Positions 1 through 7,699 of a stretch of DNA of 64,000 bases are shown here, piece by piece. Position numbers and translations under genes: made by a program. Where the stretch lies: the NCBI RefSeq assembly GCF_017639205.1, contig NZ_CP071139.1, positions 2,682,001 through 2,746,000 on the forward strand, read 5' to 3'. A model generated the notes under the pieces. The model saw nothing but the letters and a program-made list of their open reading frames with translations, had not been told where the DNA came from and did no database searches. The stretch's first letter is position 1. Each line of letters opens with the position of its first letter. The stretch is from Streptomyces nojiriensis (GTDB lineage Bacteria > Actinomycetota > Actinomycetes > Streptomycetales > Streptomycetaceae).

Positions 1-942
1 GCGTACGGCGCCACGGCGGGCCTGATCGGCGACCGGATCCTCGGGGATCCGCGCCGAGGGCACCCCGTGGCCGCCTTCGGACGGGCCGCCGCCGCCGTCG
101 AGCGCTCCCTGTGGCGCGACGACCGCGGCCGGGGCCTCCTGCACACCCTGGTGTGCGCCGGGGGCGCGACCGCCGTCGGAGCGCTGGGCGCCCGAGCCGT
201 GCGTTCCCGGCCCGCGGCCGCCCGTATCGCCCTGACCGCCGCCGCCACCTGGGCCGTCGTGGGCGGCACCTCCCTGGGCCGTGAGGCCCGCGCCATCGGC
301 GGCGCGCTCGCCGCCGGGGACATCGAGGTGGCCCGGGAGCGGCTGCCCCACCTGTGCGGACGCGACCCGCAGGCCCTGGACGGACAGCAGATGGCCCGCG
401 CCGTCGTGGAGTCCGTCGCCGAGAACACCTCCGACGCGGTGGTCGGGGCACTCGTGTGGGGCGCCGTCGCCGGCGTCCCCGGACTGCTGGCCTTCCGCGC
501 CGTGAACACCCTGGACGCGATGGTCGGCCACAAGTCCCCCCGCTACCTGCGCTACGGCTGGGCCTCCGCCCGGCTCGACGACCTGGCCGGCTGGCCGGGG
601 GCCCGGCTGACGGCGGTCGCCGCCGTACTGGCCGGCCCCGACCGGCGGGGCGCCGTACGGGCCTGGCGCGCGGACGCCGCCGCGCACCCGAGCCCGAACG
701 CCGGACCCGTCGAGGCCTCCTTCGCCGGGGCGCTGGGCGTCAGACTGGGCGGAACCCTCGCGTACGGCGGCCGGGTCGAGCACCGGGCCGTACTGAACGG
801 CGCGGCGGGGCGGCCGGTGGAGGTCGATGACATCGAGCGGGCGGTCCGGCTGTCGCGGCAGGTGACCTGGCTGGCCCTGGGCGCCTGCGTGGCCGCCCGG
901 CTGCTGGTCTCCCGTACGGCACGGAGAGGGCGGCGCGGATGA
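1..942 (+). CDS. cobD: Adenosylcobinamide-phosphate synthase CobD/CbiB, 5' truncated by window edge
   Basis: Integral membrane enzyme that joins the aminopropanol(-phosphate) arm to adenosylcobyric acid late in cobalamin synthesis. The frame is open from base 1. The residues before the first in-frame GTG already match the family (GDPRRGHPV), so the true start lies outside the window. Family blocks seen include ENTSDAVVGALVWG, NTLDAMVGHKSPRY and, further on, HPSPNAGPVEASFAGALGVR. Several hydrophobic segments fit a polytopic protein. About 313 residues are visible, close to full length. The TGA stop overlaps the ATG of cobQ (ATGA), so the two are translationally coupled. Confidence 0.93.
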   Translation, partial: AYGATAGLIGDRILGDPRRGHPVAAFGRAAAAVERSLWRDDRGRGLLHTLVCAGGATAVGALGARAVRSRPAAARIALTAAATWAVVGGTSLGREARAIGGALAAGDIEVARERLPHLCGRDPQALDGQQMARAVVESVAENTSDAVVGALVWGAVAGVPGLLAFRAVNTLDAMVGHKSPRYLRYGWASARLDDLAGWPGARLTAVAAVLAGPDRRGAVRAWRADAAAHPSPNAGPVEASFAGALGVRLGGTLAYGGRVEHRAVLNGAAGRPVEVDDIERAVRLSRQVTWLALGACVAARLLVSRTARRGRRG

Positions 943-2459
943 GCGGCGCGAAGCGCGGCGGCGGTCTGCTGGTCGCGGGCACGACGTCGGACGCGGGCAA
1001 GAGCGTGGTCACGGCGGGCATCTGCCGGTGGCTGGCCCGGCAGGGCGTGAAGGTGGCGCCCTTCAAGGCGCAGAACATGTCGCTGAACTCCTTCGTGACG
1101 CGGGAGGGCGCCGAGATCGGGCGCGCCCAGGCGATGCAGGCCCAGGCGGCCCGCGTGGAGCCGACCGCGCTGATGAACCCGGTGCTGCTCAAGCCGGGCA
1201 GCGACCGCAGCAGCCAGGTGGTGCTGCTGGGCAAGCCGGTGGGCGAGATGAGCGCCCGCGGCTACCACGGCGGGCGTCAGGAGCAGCTGCTCGGCATCGT
1301 CACGGACTGTCTGGAGCAGCTTCGGGGCACGTATGACGCCGTGATCTGCGAGGGGGCGGGGAGTCCGGCCGAGATCAACCTGCGCCGGACCGACATCGTG
1401 AACATGGGGATCGCGCGGGCCGCGCGGTTCCCGGTGGTCGTGGTCGGGGACATCGACCGCGGCGGGGTCTTCGCGTCCTTCTTCGGGACGACGGCGCTGC
1501 TCTCCCCCGAGGACCAGTCCCTGATCGCGGGATACCTGGTCAACAAGTTCCGCGGTGACGTGTCGCTGCTGGAGCCGGGCATGGAGATGCTCCGCGGCCT
1601 GACGGGCCGGGCCACGTACGGGGTGCTGCCGTTCCAGCACGGCCTGGGCATCGACGAGGAGGACGGCCTGCGGGTCTCCCTGCGCGGGGCGGTGCGCGAG
1701 TCGGTGGTCGCGCCGCCGGTGGGCGAGGACGTGCTGCGGGTCGCCGTGTGCGCGGTGCCGCTGATGTCGAACTTCACGGACGTGGACGCGCTCGCGGCGG
1801 AGCCGGGGGTCGTGGTGCGGTTCGTGGACCGGGCCGAGGAACTGGCCGACGCGGACCTGGTCGTCGTACCCGGCACCCGGGGCACGGTGAAGGCCCTGCA
1901 GTGGCTGCGGGAGCGCGGGCTCGCGGACGCGCTGGCGCGGCGGGCCGCCGAGGGACGGCCGGTGCTGGGCATCTGCGGCGGGTTCCAGGTGCTGGGCGAG
2001 CGGATCTCGGACGAGGTCGAATCGAAGGCGGGCGAGGTCGACGGCCTCGGCCTGCTCCCCGTACGGGTCCGCTTCGAGCGGGAGAAGACCCTGGCCCGAC
2101 CGGTGGGCTCGGCGCTGGGCGAGGAGGTCGCGGGCTACGAGATCCACCACGGCGTGGCCGAGGTGCTCGGCGGCGAGGCCTTCCTGGACGGCTGCCGGGT
2201 CGGGTCGGTGTGGGGCACCCACTGGCACGGCTCGCTGGAGTCGGACGGCTTCCGCCGGGCGTTCCTGCGGGAGGTGGCCGCGGCCGCCGGTCGCCGCTTC
2301 GTCCCGGCGCCGGACACCTCGTTCGCCGCGCTGCGGGAGGAGCAGCTGGACCTGCTCGGCGACCTGATCGAAGAACACGCCGATACGCGTGCGCTGCTGC
2401 AGCTGATCGAGGACGGAGCCCCGGCCGCCCTCCCCTTCCTCCCACCGGGCGCCCCGTGA
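939..2459 (+). CDS. cobQ: Cobyric acid synthase CobQ/CbiP (glutamine-hydrolysing)
   Basis: Cytosolic ATP-dependent amidase converting adenosylcobyrinic acid a,c-diamide to adenosylcobyric acid by four glutamine-dependent amidations. The 506 residues match the family length. The N-terminal half is a dethiobiotin-synthetase-like domain with the loop GTTSDAGKS at residues 14-22 and KAQNMSLNSFVT after it. The C-terminal half is a class I glutamine amidotransferase with the nucleophile in LGICGGFQ (Cys346) and the His in THWHG (His428/430). The start is set by the ATGA overlap with cobD. It feeds its product to the CobD/CobC step encoded in the same block. Confidence 0.97.
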   Translation: MSGAKRGGGLLVAGTTSDAGKSVVTAGICRWLARQGVKVAPFKAQNMSLNSFVTREGAEIGRAQAMQAQAARVEPTALMNPVLLKPGSDRSSQVVLLGKPVGEMSARGYHGGRQEQLLGIVTDCLEQLRGTYDAVICEGAGSPAEINLRRTDIVNMGIARAARFPVVVVGDIDRGGVFASFFGTTALLSPEDQSLIAGYLVNKFRGDVSLLEPGMEMLRGLTGRATYGVLPFQHGLGIDEEDGLRVSLRGAVRESVVAPPVGEDVLRVAVCAVPLMSNFTDVDALAAEPGVVVRFVDRAEELADADLVVVPGTRGTVKALQWLRERGLADALARRAAEGRPVLGICGGFQVLGERISDEVESKAGEVDGLGLLPVRVRFEREKTLARPVGSALGEEVAGYEIHHGVAEVLGGEAFLDGCRVGSVWGTHWHGSLESDGFRRAFLREVAAAAGRRFVPAPDTSFAALREEQLDLLGDLIEEHADTRALLQLIEDGAPAALPFLPPGAP

Positions 2460-2477
2460 CGGGCGCGGCCCCGCACC

Positions 2478-2565
2478 TTCAGCCCCGCCGGCGTTCGAGG
2501 CGCGGGGTCCGGGGCGGAGCCCCGGCAACGGCGCCGCACCCGCAGACCTCGTCCAGGCCCCCGGC
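2478..2565 (+). repeat. Dispersed hairpin repeat, copy 1 (intergenic)
   Basis: The cobQ-chelatase gap (2460-2598) is largely one element. It begins TTCAGCCCCGCCGGCGTTCG, continues through a GGGGC-GGA-GCCCC stem-loop at about 2511-2523, and has a distal part ending near GCCCCCGGCA. The same core recurs inside cobB at 6106 and, inverted, at 58637-58685. The cobB copy also shares the distal half. On the + strand it could act as a terminator or attenuator between the two genes. Its function is inferred from structure only. Confidence 0.75.
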
Positions 2566-2598
2566 ACGGGCCCGCACTTTCCAAGGAGTGAGCAACGC

Positions 2599-4743
2599 AT
2601 GAGCACCCCGTATCCGTTCACCGCAGTGGTCGGCCAGACCGACCTGCGGCTGGCGCTCCTGCTCAACGCCGTGAGCCCAGCGGTCGGCGGGGTGCTCGTG
2701 CGCGGTGAGAAGGGGACCGCCAAGTCCACCGCCGTCCGCGCGCTGTCCGCGCTGCTGCCGCAGGTCGACGTCGTGTCGGGCTGCCGGTTCAGCTGCGCGC
2801 CCACCGCGCCGGACCCGGCCTGCCCGGACGGCCCGCACGAGCCCGGCCCCGGCGGCCTGCGGCCCGCCCGCATGGTGGAGCTGCCCGTCGGCGCCTCCGA
2901 GGACCGCCTCGTCGGCGCCCTCGACATCGAACGGGCCCTCGCCGAGGGGGTGAAGGCCTTCGAGCCCGGACTGCTCGCCGACGCCCACCGCGGGATCCTC
3001 TACGTCGACGAGGTCAACCTCCTCCACGACCACCTGATCGACCTGCTGCTGGACGCCGCCGCGATGGGCGCCTCGTACGTGGAGCGCGAGGGCGTCTCCG
3101 TCCGGCACGCCGCCCGCTTCCTGCTCGTCGGCACGATGAACCCCGAGGAGGGCGAGCTGCGGCCGCAGCTCCTGGACCGGTTCGGGCTCACCGTCGAGGT
3201 GGCCGCCTCCCGCGAGCCCGCCCAGCGCGTCGAGGTGGTCCGCCGCCGGCTCGCCTACGAGGACGACCCCGCGGGCTTCGCGACCCGCTGGGCCGGGGAC
3301 GAGCACGAGGTCCGCGCCCGGGTGGTGGCCGCCCGGGCGCTGCTCCCGAAGGTCTCCCTCGGCGACACCGCGCTCCTGCAGATCGCGGCGACCTGCGCCG
3401 GGTTCGAGGTCGACGGCATGCGCGCCGACATCGTGATGGCCCGGACCGCGACCGCGCTGGCCGCCTGGGCCGGGCGGACCGACGTACGCAAGGAGGACGT
3501 CCGGCAGGCCGCCCTGCTGGCGCTCCCCCACCGGCGGCGCCGCAACCCCTTCGACGCGCCGGGGCTGGACGAGGACATGCTCGACCGGATCCTGGACGGG
3601 TTCCCCGACGAGGAGCCGGAGCCCGACCCGGAGCCGGAGCCCGAGGGCCCCGACGACGGTGGACCCGGGGACGGCGGTCCCGACGGCGGCCCGGGCGGCA
3701 CGCCCCCGCAGGACGGCGGCTCCGAGGACCCGGGCCCCCCGGCCGAGGCCCCCGAGGCCCCGGAGAGTCCCGGATGCGGCGAGGCCCCCGCGGAAGCCCC
3801 CGAGACCCCGCAGCCCGCCGCCCAGGAGAACGCCGGGCCCGAGCAGGCCGCGGTTCGCGCCGCCGAGCCGTTCCGGACCAAGATGCTCAGCGTGCCGGGC
3901 CTCGGCGAGGGCGCGTCCGGCCGCCGGTCCCGCGCCCGTACCGCCCACGGCCGCACCACCGGCGCCCAGCGCCCGCGCGGGCACCTGACGAAGCTGCACC
4001 TGACCGCCACCATCCAGGCCGCCGCCCCGCACCAGAAGGCGCGGGGCCGGGACGGGCGCGGTCTCGTGATCCGCAAGGACGACCTGCGGCAGGCCACGCG
4101 GGAGGGGCGCGAGGGCAACCTCGTCCTGTTCGTCGTCGACGCCTCCGGCTCCATGGCCGCCCGGCAGCGCATGAGCGCGGTCAAGGGCGCCGTGCTGTCC
4201 CTGCTCCTGGACGCCTACCAGCGCCGGGACAAGGTGGGTCTGATCACCTTCCGGGGGGCCACGGCCGAGCTGGCCCTGCCGCCGACCTCGTCGGTGGACG
4301 CGGCGGCGGCCCGGCTGGAGCAGCTGCCGACGGGCGGCCGCACCCCGCTGGCCGCCGGGCTGCTGAAGGCCCACGAGGTGCTGCGGATCGAGCGGCTGCG
4401 GGATCCTTCGCGCCGGCCGCTGCTCGTCGTCGTCACCGACGGGCGGGCCACCTCGGCCGGCAACGCCGGGGGCCGTACGGACAGCAGCCCGCGGGAGCTC
4501 GCGGGGCACAGCGCGCGGCTGCTGCAGGCCGGGGGCGTCGCCTCGGTGGTCGTGGACTGCGAGTCCGGGCCGGTCCGGCTGGGGCTGGCCGACGTACTGG
4601 CCCGTGACCTCGGCGGGCCCGCCGTCACGCTCGACGGCCTGCGGGCCGACTCGCTGGCCGGGCTCGTGAAGAACGTGCGTACCGCGGTGGCATCCACCGC
4701 TTCACCCCACAGCAGCAGCAACAGCAACAGGAGGGTCGCGTAA
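2599..4743 (+). CDS. Magnesium/cobalt chelatase-type ATPase, fused I and D (AAA+ plus VWA) subunits
   Basis: 714-residue fusion of a chelatase AAA+ motor and a von Willebrand A subunit. Walker A is GEKGTAKST near residues 36-44 and Walker B is GILYVDEVNLL near residue 135. A long Pro/Glu/Gly/Asp-rich linker spans about residues 335-425. The VWA domain has the MIDAS motif DASGSMA near residue 515. Such proteins partner with a large CobN/ChlH subunit for ATP-driven metal insertion. The cobalamin neighbours make cobalt the likely metal, but no cobN lies in the window. The SD AAGGAG sits before the ATG. The TAA stop overlaps the cobO start (TAATG). A role in Mg-porphyrin chemistry is unlikely in this organism. 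Confidence 0.9.
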   Translation: MSTPYPFTAVVGQTDLRLALLLNAVSPAVGGVLVRGEKGTAKSTAVRALSALLPQVDVVSGCRFSCAPTAPDPACPDGPHEPGPGGLRPARMVELPVGASEDRLVGALDIERALAEGVKAFEPGLLADAHRGILYVDEVNLLHDHLIDLLLDAAAMGASYVEREGVSVRHAARFLLVGTMNPEEGELRPQLLDRFGLTVEVAASREPAQRVEVVRRRLAYEDDPAGFATRWAGDEHEVRARVVAARALLPKVSLGDTALLQIAATCAGFEVDGMRADIVMARTATALAAWAGRTDVRKEDVRQAALLALPHRRRRNPFDAPGLDEDMLDRILDGFPDEEPEPDPEPEPEGPDDGGPGDGGPDGGPGGTPPQDGGSEDPGPPAEAPEAPESPGCGEAPAEAPETPQPAAQENAGPEQAAVRAAEPFRTKMLSVPGLGEGASGRRSRARTAHGRTTGAQRPRGHLTKLHLTATIQAAAPHQKARGRDGRGLVIRKDDLRQATREGREGNLVLFVVDASGSMAARQRMSAVKGAVLSLLLDAYQRRDKVGLITFRGATAELALPPTSSVDAAAARLEQLPTGGRTPLAAGLLKAHEVLRIERLRDPSRRPLLVVVTDGRATSAGNAGGRTDSSPRELAGHSARLLQAGGVASVVVDCESGPVRLGLADVLARDLGGPAVTLDGLRADSLAGLVKNVRTAVASTASPHSSSNSNRRVA

Positions 4744-5342
4744 TGCCTCAGGGACAGCCGTCCGTCGTTCCGGACGACGGGCTCACGACGCGCCAGCGCC
4801 GCAACCGTCCGCTGGTCTTCGTCCACACCGGCCCCGGCAAGGGCAAGTCCACGGCGGCCTTCGGGCTGGCGCTGCGCGCCTGGAACCAGGGCTGGCCGAT
4901 CGGGGTGTTCCAGTTCGTCAAGTCGGCGAAGTGGAAGGTCGGCGAGGAGAACGCGCTCAAGGTGCTCGGCGCCTCCGGCGAGGGCGGCTCCGTCGTCTGG
5001 CACAAGATGGGCGAGGGCTGGTCCTGGGTCCAGCGGGACGCGCAGCTGGACAACGAGCAGGCGGCCAAGGAGGGCTGGGAGCAGGTCAAGCGCGATCTGG
5101 CCGCCGAGACGCACAAGCTGTACGTGCTCGACGAGTTCGCCTACCCGATGCACTGGGGCTGGATCGACGTCGACGAGGTCATCGAGGTGCTCCGCAACCG
5201 TCCCGGCACGCAGCACGTGGTGATCACGGGCCGCAATGCGCCGGAGAAGCTGGTGGAGTTCGCGGACCTCGTCACCGAGATGACCAAGGTCAAGCACCCG
5301 ATGGACACGGGACAGAAGGGCCAGAAGGGCATCGAGTGGTGA
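4743..5342 (+). CDS. cobO: Cob(I)yrinic acid a,c-diamide adenosyltransferase CobO/BtuR
   Basis: Transfers the 5'-deoxyadenosyl group of ATP to the reduced cobalt of corrinoids; it works in synthesis and salvage. The 199 residues match the CobA/CobO family. The P-loop is HTGPGKGKSTAAFGLALRAW near residues 27-46, followed by FQFVKSAKWK and the conserved LDEFAYPMHWGWID block. The start overlaps the stop of the chelatase gene and the stop overlaps the GTG of cobB, so it sits in the middle of a tightly coupled operon. Confidence 0.97.
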   Translation: MPQGQPSVVPDDGLTTRQRRNRPLVFVHTGPGKGKSTAAFGLALRAWNQGWPIGVFQFVKSAKWKVGEENALKVLGASGEGGSVVWHKMGEGWSWVQRDAQLDNEQAAKEGWEQVKRDLAAETHKLYVLDEFAYPMHWGWIDVDEVIEVLRNRPGTQHVVITGRNAPEKLVEFADLVTEMTKVKHPMDTGQKGQKGIEW

Positions 5343-6805
5343 CTTCGTACCCGTTCAACGTGCCTCGGCTGGTCATCGCCGCTCCGTCGTCCGGCAGCGG
5401 CAAGACCACCGTGGCCACGGGCCTGATGGCGGCCTTCTCGGAGCGCGGCCTCGCCGTGTCCCCGCACAAGGCCGGGCCCGACTACATCGACCCCGGCTAC
5501 CACGCGCTGGCCACCGGCCGGCCGGGGCGCAACCTCGACGCCTTCATGTGCGGGCCGGAGCTGGTCGCTCCGCTGTTCGCGCACGGGGCGGCCGGATGCG
5601 ATCTGGCCGTGGTCGAGGGCGTCATGGGGCTCTACGACGGCGCCGCGGGCCGGGGTGAGCTGGCGTCGACGGCGCAGGTCGCGAAGTTGCTGCGGGCGCC
5701 GGTGGTGCTGGTGGTCGACGCCTCTTCGCAGTCGCGGTCGGTGGCGGCGCTGGTGCACGGCTTCGCGTCCTTCGACCCACAGGTGCGCCTCGGCGGGGTG
5801 ATCCTGAACAAGGTCGGCTCCGACCGGCACGAGGTGATGCTGCGGGAGGCCTTGGAGGAGGCCGGGATGCCGGTCCTCGGCGTCCTGCGGCGGGCTCCGC
5901 AGGTGGCCACGCCCTCGCGCCACCTGGGCCTGGTCCCGGTGGCCGAACGGCACACCGACGCGCTGGCCTCGGTGTCGGCACTGGCCGCGCAGGTCCGGGC
6001 GGGCTGCGACCTGGACGCCCTGATGACGCTGGCCCGCACGGCTCCGCCGCTGGACTGCGAGGCGTGGTCGCCGGCTGCTGCGCTGACGCGCAGCGCGGGC
6101 CTCACTTCAGCCTCACCGGCGTTCGAGGCGCAGGGGTCCGGGGGCGGCGCCCCCGCCGACGGCGCCGCACCGGCAGACCTCGGCGGAGCCCCCGGCAGGC
6201 GGCCGGTGGTCGCCGTCGCGGGCGGACCGGCGTTCACGTTCTCGTACGCCGAGCACGCGGAGCTGCTCACCGCCGCCGGTGCGGAGGTCGTCACCTTCGA
6301 CCCCCTCCGGGACGAGGCGCTCCCGCCCGGCACCACCGGCCTGGTGATCGGCGGCGGCTTCCCGGAGATGTACGCGCCCGAACTGTCCGCCAACGAACCG
6401 CTGCGGGCGGCCGTCGCCGCCTTCGCCGCGTCCGGCGGCCCGGTCGCCGCCGAGTGCGCCGGGCTGCTGTACCTCGGCCGGTCGCTGGACGGGAAGCCCA
6501 TGTGCGGGGTGCTCGACGCCGATGCGCGGATGTCGGAGCGCCTCACCCTCGGCTACCGCGAGGCGGTGGCGGTGTCCGACAGCGCGCTCGCGCGGGCCGG
6601 GACCCGGCTGCGCGGGCACGAGTTCCACCGGACGGTGGTCGAGCCGGGCGCCGGGGCGGCCCCGGCGTGGGGGTTCACTCACCCGGAGCGCCGGGTCGAG
6701 GGCTTCGTGCAGCAGGGTGTGCACGCGAGCTATCTGCACACGCACTGGGCGGCCGAGCCGTCCGTCGCGCGCCGTTTCGCGGAAGCCGCGGCAGCACGGC
6801 GGTGA
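5339..6805 (+). CDS. cobB: Cobyrinate/hydrogenobyrinate a,c-diamide synthase CobB/CbiA
   Basis: Glutamine-dependent amidase acting on the a and c acetate side chains of the corrin ring. I chose the GTG at 5339 because it overlaps the cobO stop; an open frame runs further upstream but only as a shadow of cobO. The 488-residue product has the P-loop APSSGSGKTTVATG near residue 15, KAGPDYIDPGYH, then the amidotransferase domain with AAECAGLLYLG (nucleophile Cys) and HASYLHTHW (His). Oddity: residues about 256-288 are a Gly/Ala/Pro-rich linker encoded by a copy of the dispersed repeat at 6106-6203. The frame stays open through it, so the gene looks functional. Confidence 0.95.
   Translation: MTSYPFNVPRLVIAAPSSGSGKTTVATGLMAAFSERGLAVSPHKAGPDYIDPGYHALATGRPGRNLDAFMCGPELVAPLFAHGAAGCDLAVVEGVMGLYDGAAGRGELASTAQVAKLLRAPVVLVVDASSQSRSVAALVHGFASFDPQVRLGGVILNKVGSDRHEVMLREALEEAGMPVLGVLRRAPQVATPSRHLGLVPVAERHTDALASVSALAAQVRAGCDLDALMTLARTAPPLDCEAWSPAAALTRSAGLTSASPAFEAQGSGGGAPADGAAPADLGGAPGRRPVVAVAGGPAFTFSYAEHAELLTAAGAEVVTFDPLRDEALPPGTTGLVIGGGFPEMYAPELSANEPLRAAVAAFAASGGPVAAECAGLLYLGRSLDGKPMCGVLDADARMSERLTLGYREAVAVSDSALARAGTRLRGHEFHRTVVEPGAGAAPAWGFTHPERRVEGFVQQGVHASYLHTHWAAEPSVARRFAEAAAARR
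6106..6203 (+). repeat. Dispersed hairpin repeat, copy 2, inside cobB
   Basis: Begins TTCAGCCTCACCGGCGTTCG, then GAGGCGCAGGGGTCCG, an inner stem GGGGGC-GGC-GCCCCC, and the distal ACGGCGCCGCACC-GCAGACCTCG block. These match the intergenic copy at 2478 nearly base for base. It lies between the ATPase and amidotransferase domains of CobB and is translated in frame as a flexible linker. Confidence 0.72.
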
Positions 6806-6825
6806 CCTCCGTCCCCGGCCGGCGC

Positions 6826-7551
6826 TCAGTCCGCGATGCCCACCACGAGCCAGATCCCGGCCACCCCGCCCACCGTGCACATCAGCGTGGACAGGGCGGG
6901 GTGCTTGTGGTGCGCCTCGGGCAGGATCTCGGCGGACGCGAGGTACAGCAGGACGCCTCCGAAGAAGCCGAGGTACGCGCCGAGGGGTTCCTCCGGAAGG
7001 GTGAACAGCAAGGTGGACGCCGCGCCCACGACGGGGGCGACGGCGTCCGCGAAGAGCATCATCAGGGCCTTGCGGCGGTCGTTCCCGTAGAGGCTGGTGA
7101 GCGTGTACGTGTTGAACCCGTCGGCGAAGTCGTGGGTGATGACGGCCAGCGCCACGGCCACGCCCATCCCCCCGCCGACCTGGAAGGCGGCGCCCAGGGC
7201 CACCCCGTCGGCGAGGCTGTGGCCGACCATGGCCGCGGCCGCGGTGAGCCCGACCTGGGGGACGCGGGCGCCGTTCTCGGCGCCGTGCGCGGCCTGGCGG
7301 ACCGCCAGCAGGCGTTCCACGACGTGCGCGACCAGGAACCCGGCCACGAAGAGCAGCAGGGCGAGCGGGACGCCGAACACCTCGTCGCCCGCCGCGTGGA
7401 GGGCCTCCGGGAGCAGGTCGAGGCCCACGACGCCGAGCATCAGCCCGCCGGCCAGGCCCAGCACGAGGTGGCGGCGGTCGGTGACGCGCTGCGCCGCCCA
7501 TCCGCCCGCCAGGGTCATCAGGAACGCGCCCAACGCCACGATCACGGCCAT
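6826..7551 (-). CDS. ZIP-family divalent metal transporter
   Basis: 241-residue membrane protein with about eight hydrophobic segments. Family marks are VGLDLLPEALH, the TM4 motif HSLADGVALGAAF, the TM5-like HDFADGFNTY and ILPEAHHKHP. Family members move Zn, Fe, Mn or Co into the cytosol. Its place convergent to cobB and divergent from the cobE-cobC fusion makes cobalt uptake an attractive but unproven guess. I chose the ATG at 7551 because the longer upstream frame is low-complexity and overlaps the divergent gene. The SD is weak. The third block has HD rather than the usual HE, a variant worth noting. Confidence 0.87.
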   Translation of the reverse strand: MAVIVALGAFLMTLAGGWAAQRVTDRRHLVLGLAGGLMLGVVGLDLLPEALHAAGDEVFGVPLALLLFVAGFLVAHVVERLLAVRQAAHGAENGARVPQVGLTAAAAMVGHSLADGVALGAAFQVGGGMGVAVALAVITHDFADGFNTYTLTSLYGNDRRKALMMLFADAVAPVVGAASTLLFTLPEEPLGAYLGFFGGVLLYLASAEILPEAHHKHPALSTLMCTVGGVAGIWLVVGIAD

Positions 7552-7574
7552 GCGCCCCTGAATACAGACTCCTC

Positions 7575-7604
7575 GCCCCGCGCGCACGTCCGCGCGCGCG
7601 GGGC
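7575..7604. promoter_or_regulatory. Perfect 11-bp inverted repeat in divergent promoter region
   Basis: GCCCCGCGCGC, an 8-base spacer and GCGCGCGGGGC form a perfect dyad 23 bases upstream of the ZIP start codon, in the gap between two divergent genes. It could be an operator or an attenuating hairpin in the ZIP leader. No B12 riboswitch core was recognised here. Confidence 0.5.
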
Positions 7605-7653
7605 GGGCGGCGGAGTGTTGACGGCCGACCGGCCGGGCATGTGCCGGTGATGT

Positions 7654-7680
7654 GCCGGTGACGGTGACGGTGACGGTGAC
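7654..7680 (+). repeat. Short tandem repeat of GGTGAC/GTGACG
   Basis: About four copies of the hexamer GGTGAC lie directly before the ribosome binding site of the cobE-cobC fusion. They keep a reading frame (Val-Thr repeats) open upstream. This is the reason an artificially early GTG start is possible for that gene. Confidence 0.8.
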
Positions 7681-7699
7681 TACGGAGGGAAGGCCCCCG

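Noticed and set aside
2460..2598. Possible B12 riboswitch in the gaps of the cobalamin block
   Set aside because: No B12-box core or matching multi-stem layout was seen. The gap holds the dispersed repeat instead, and other gene joints overlap.
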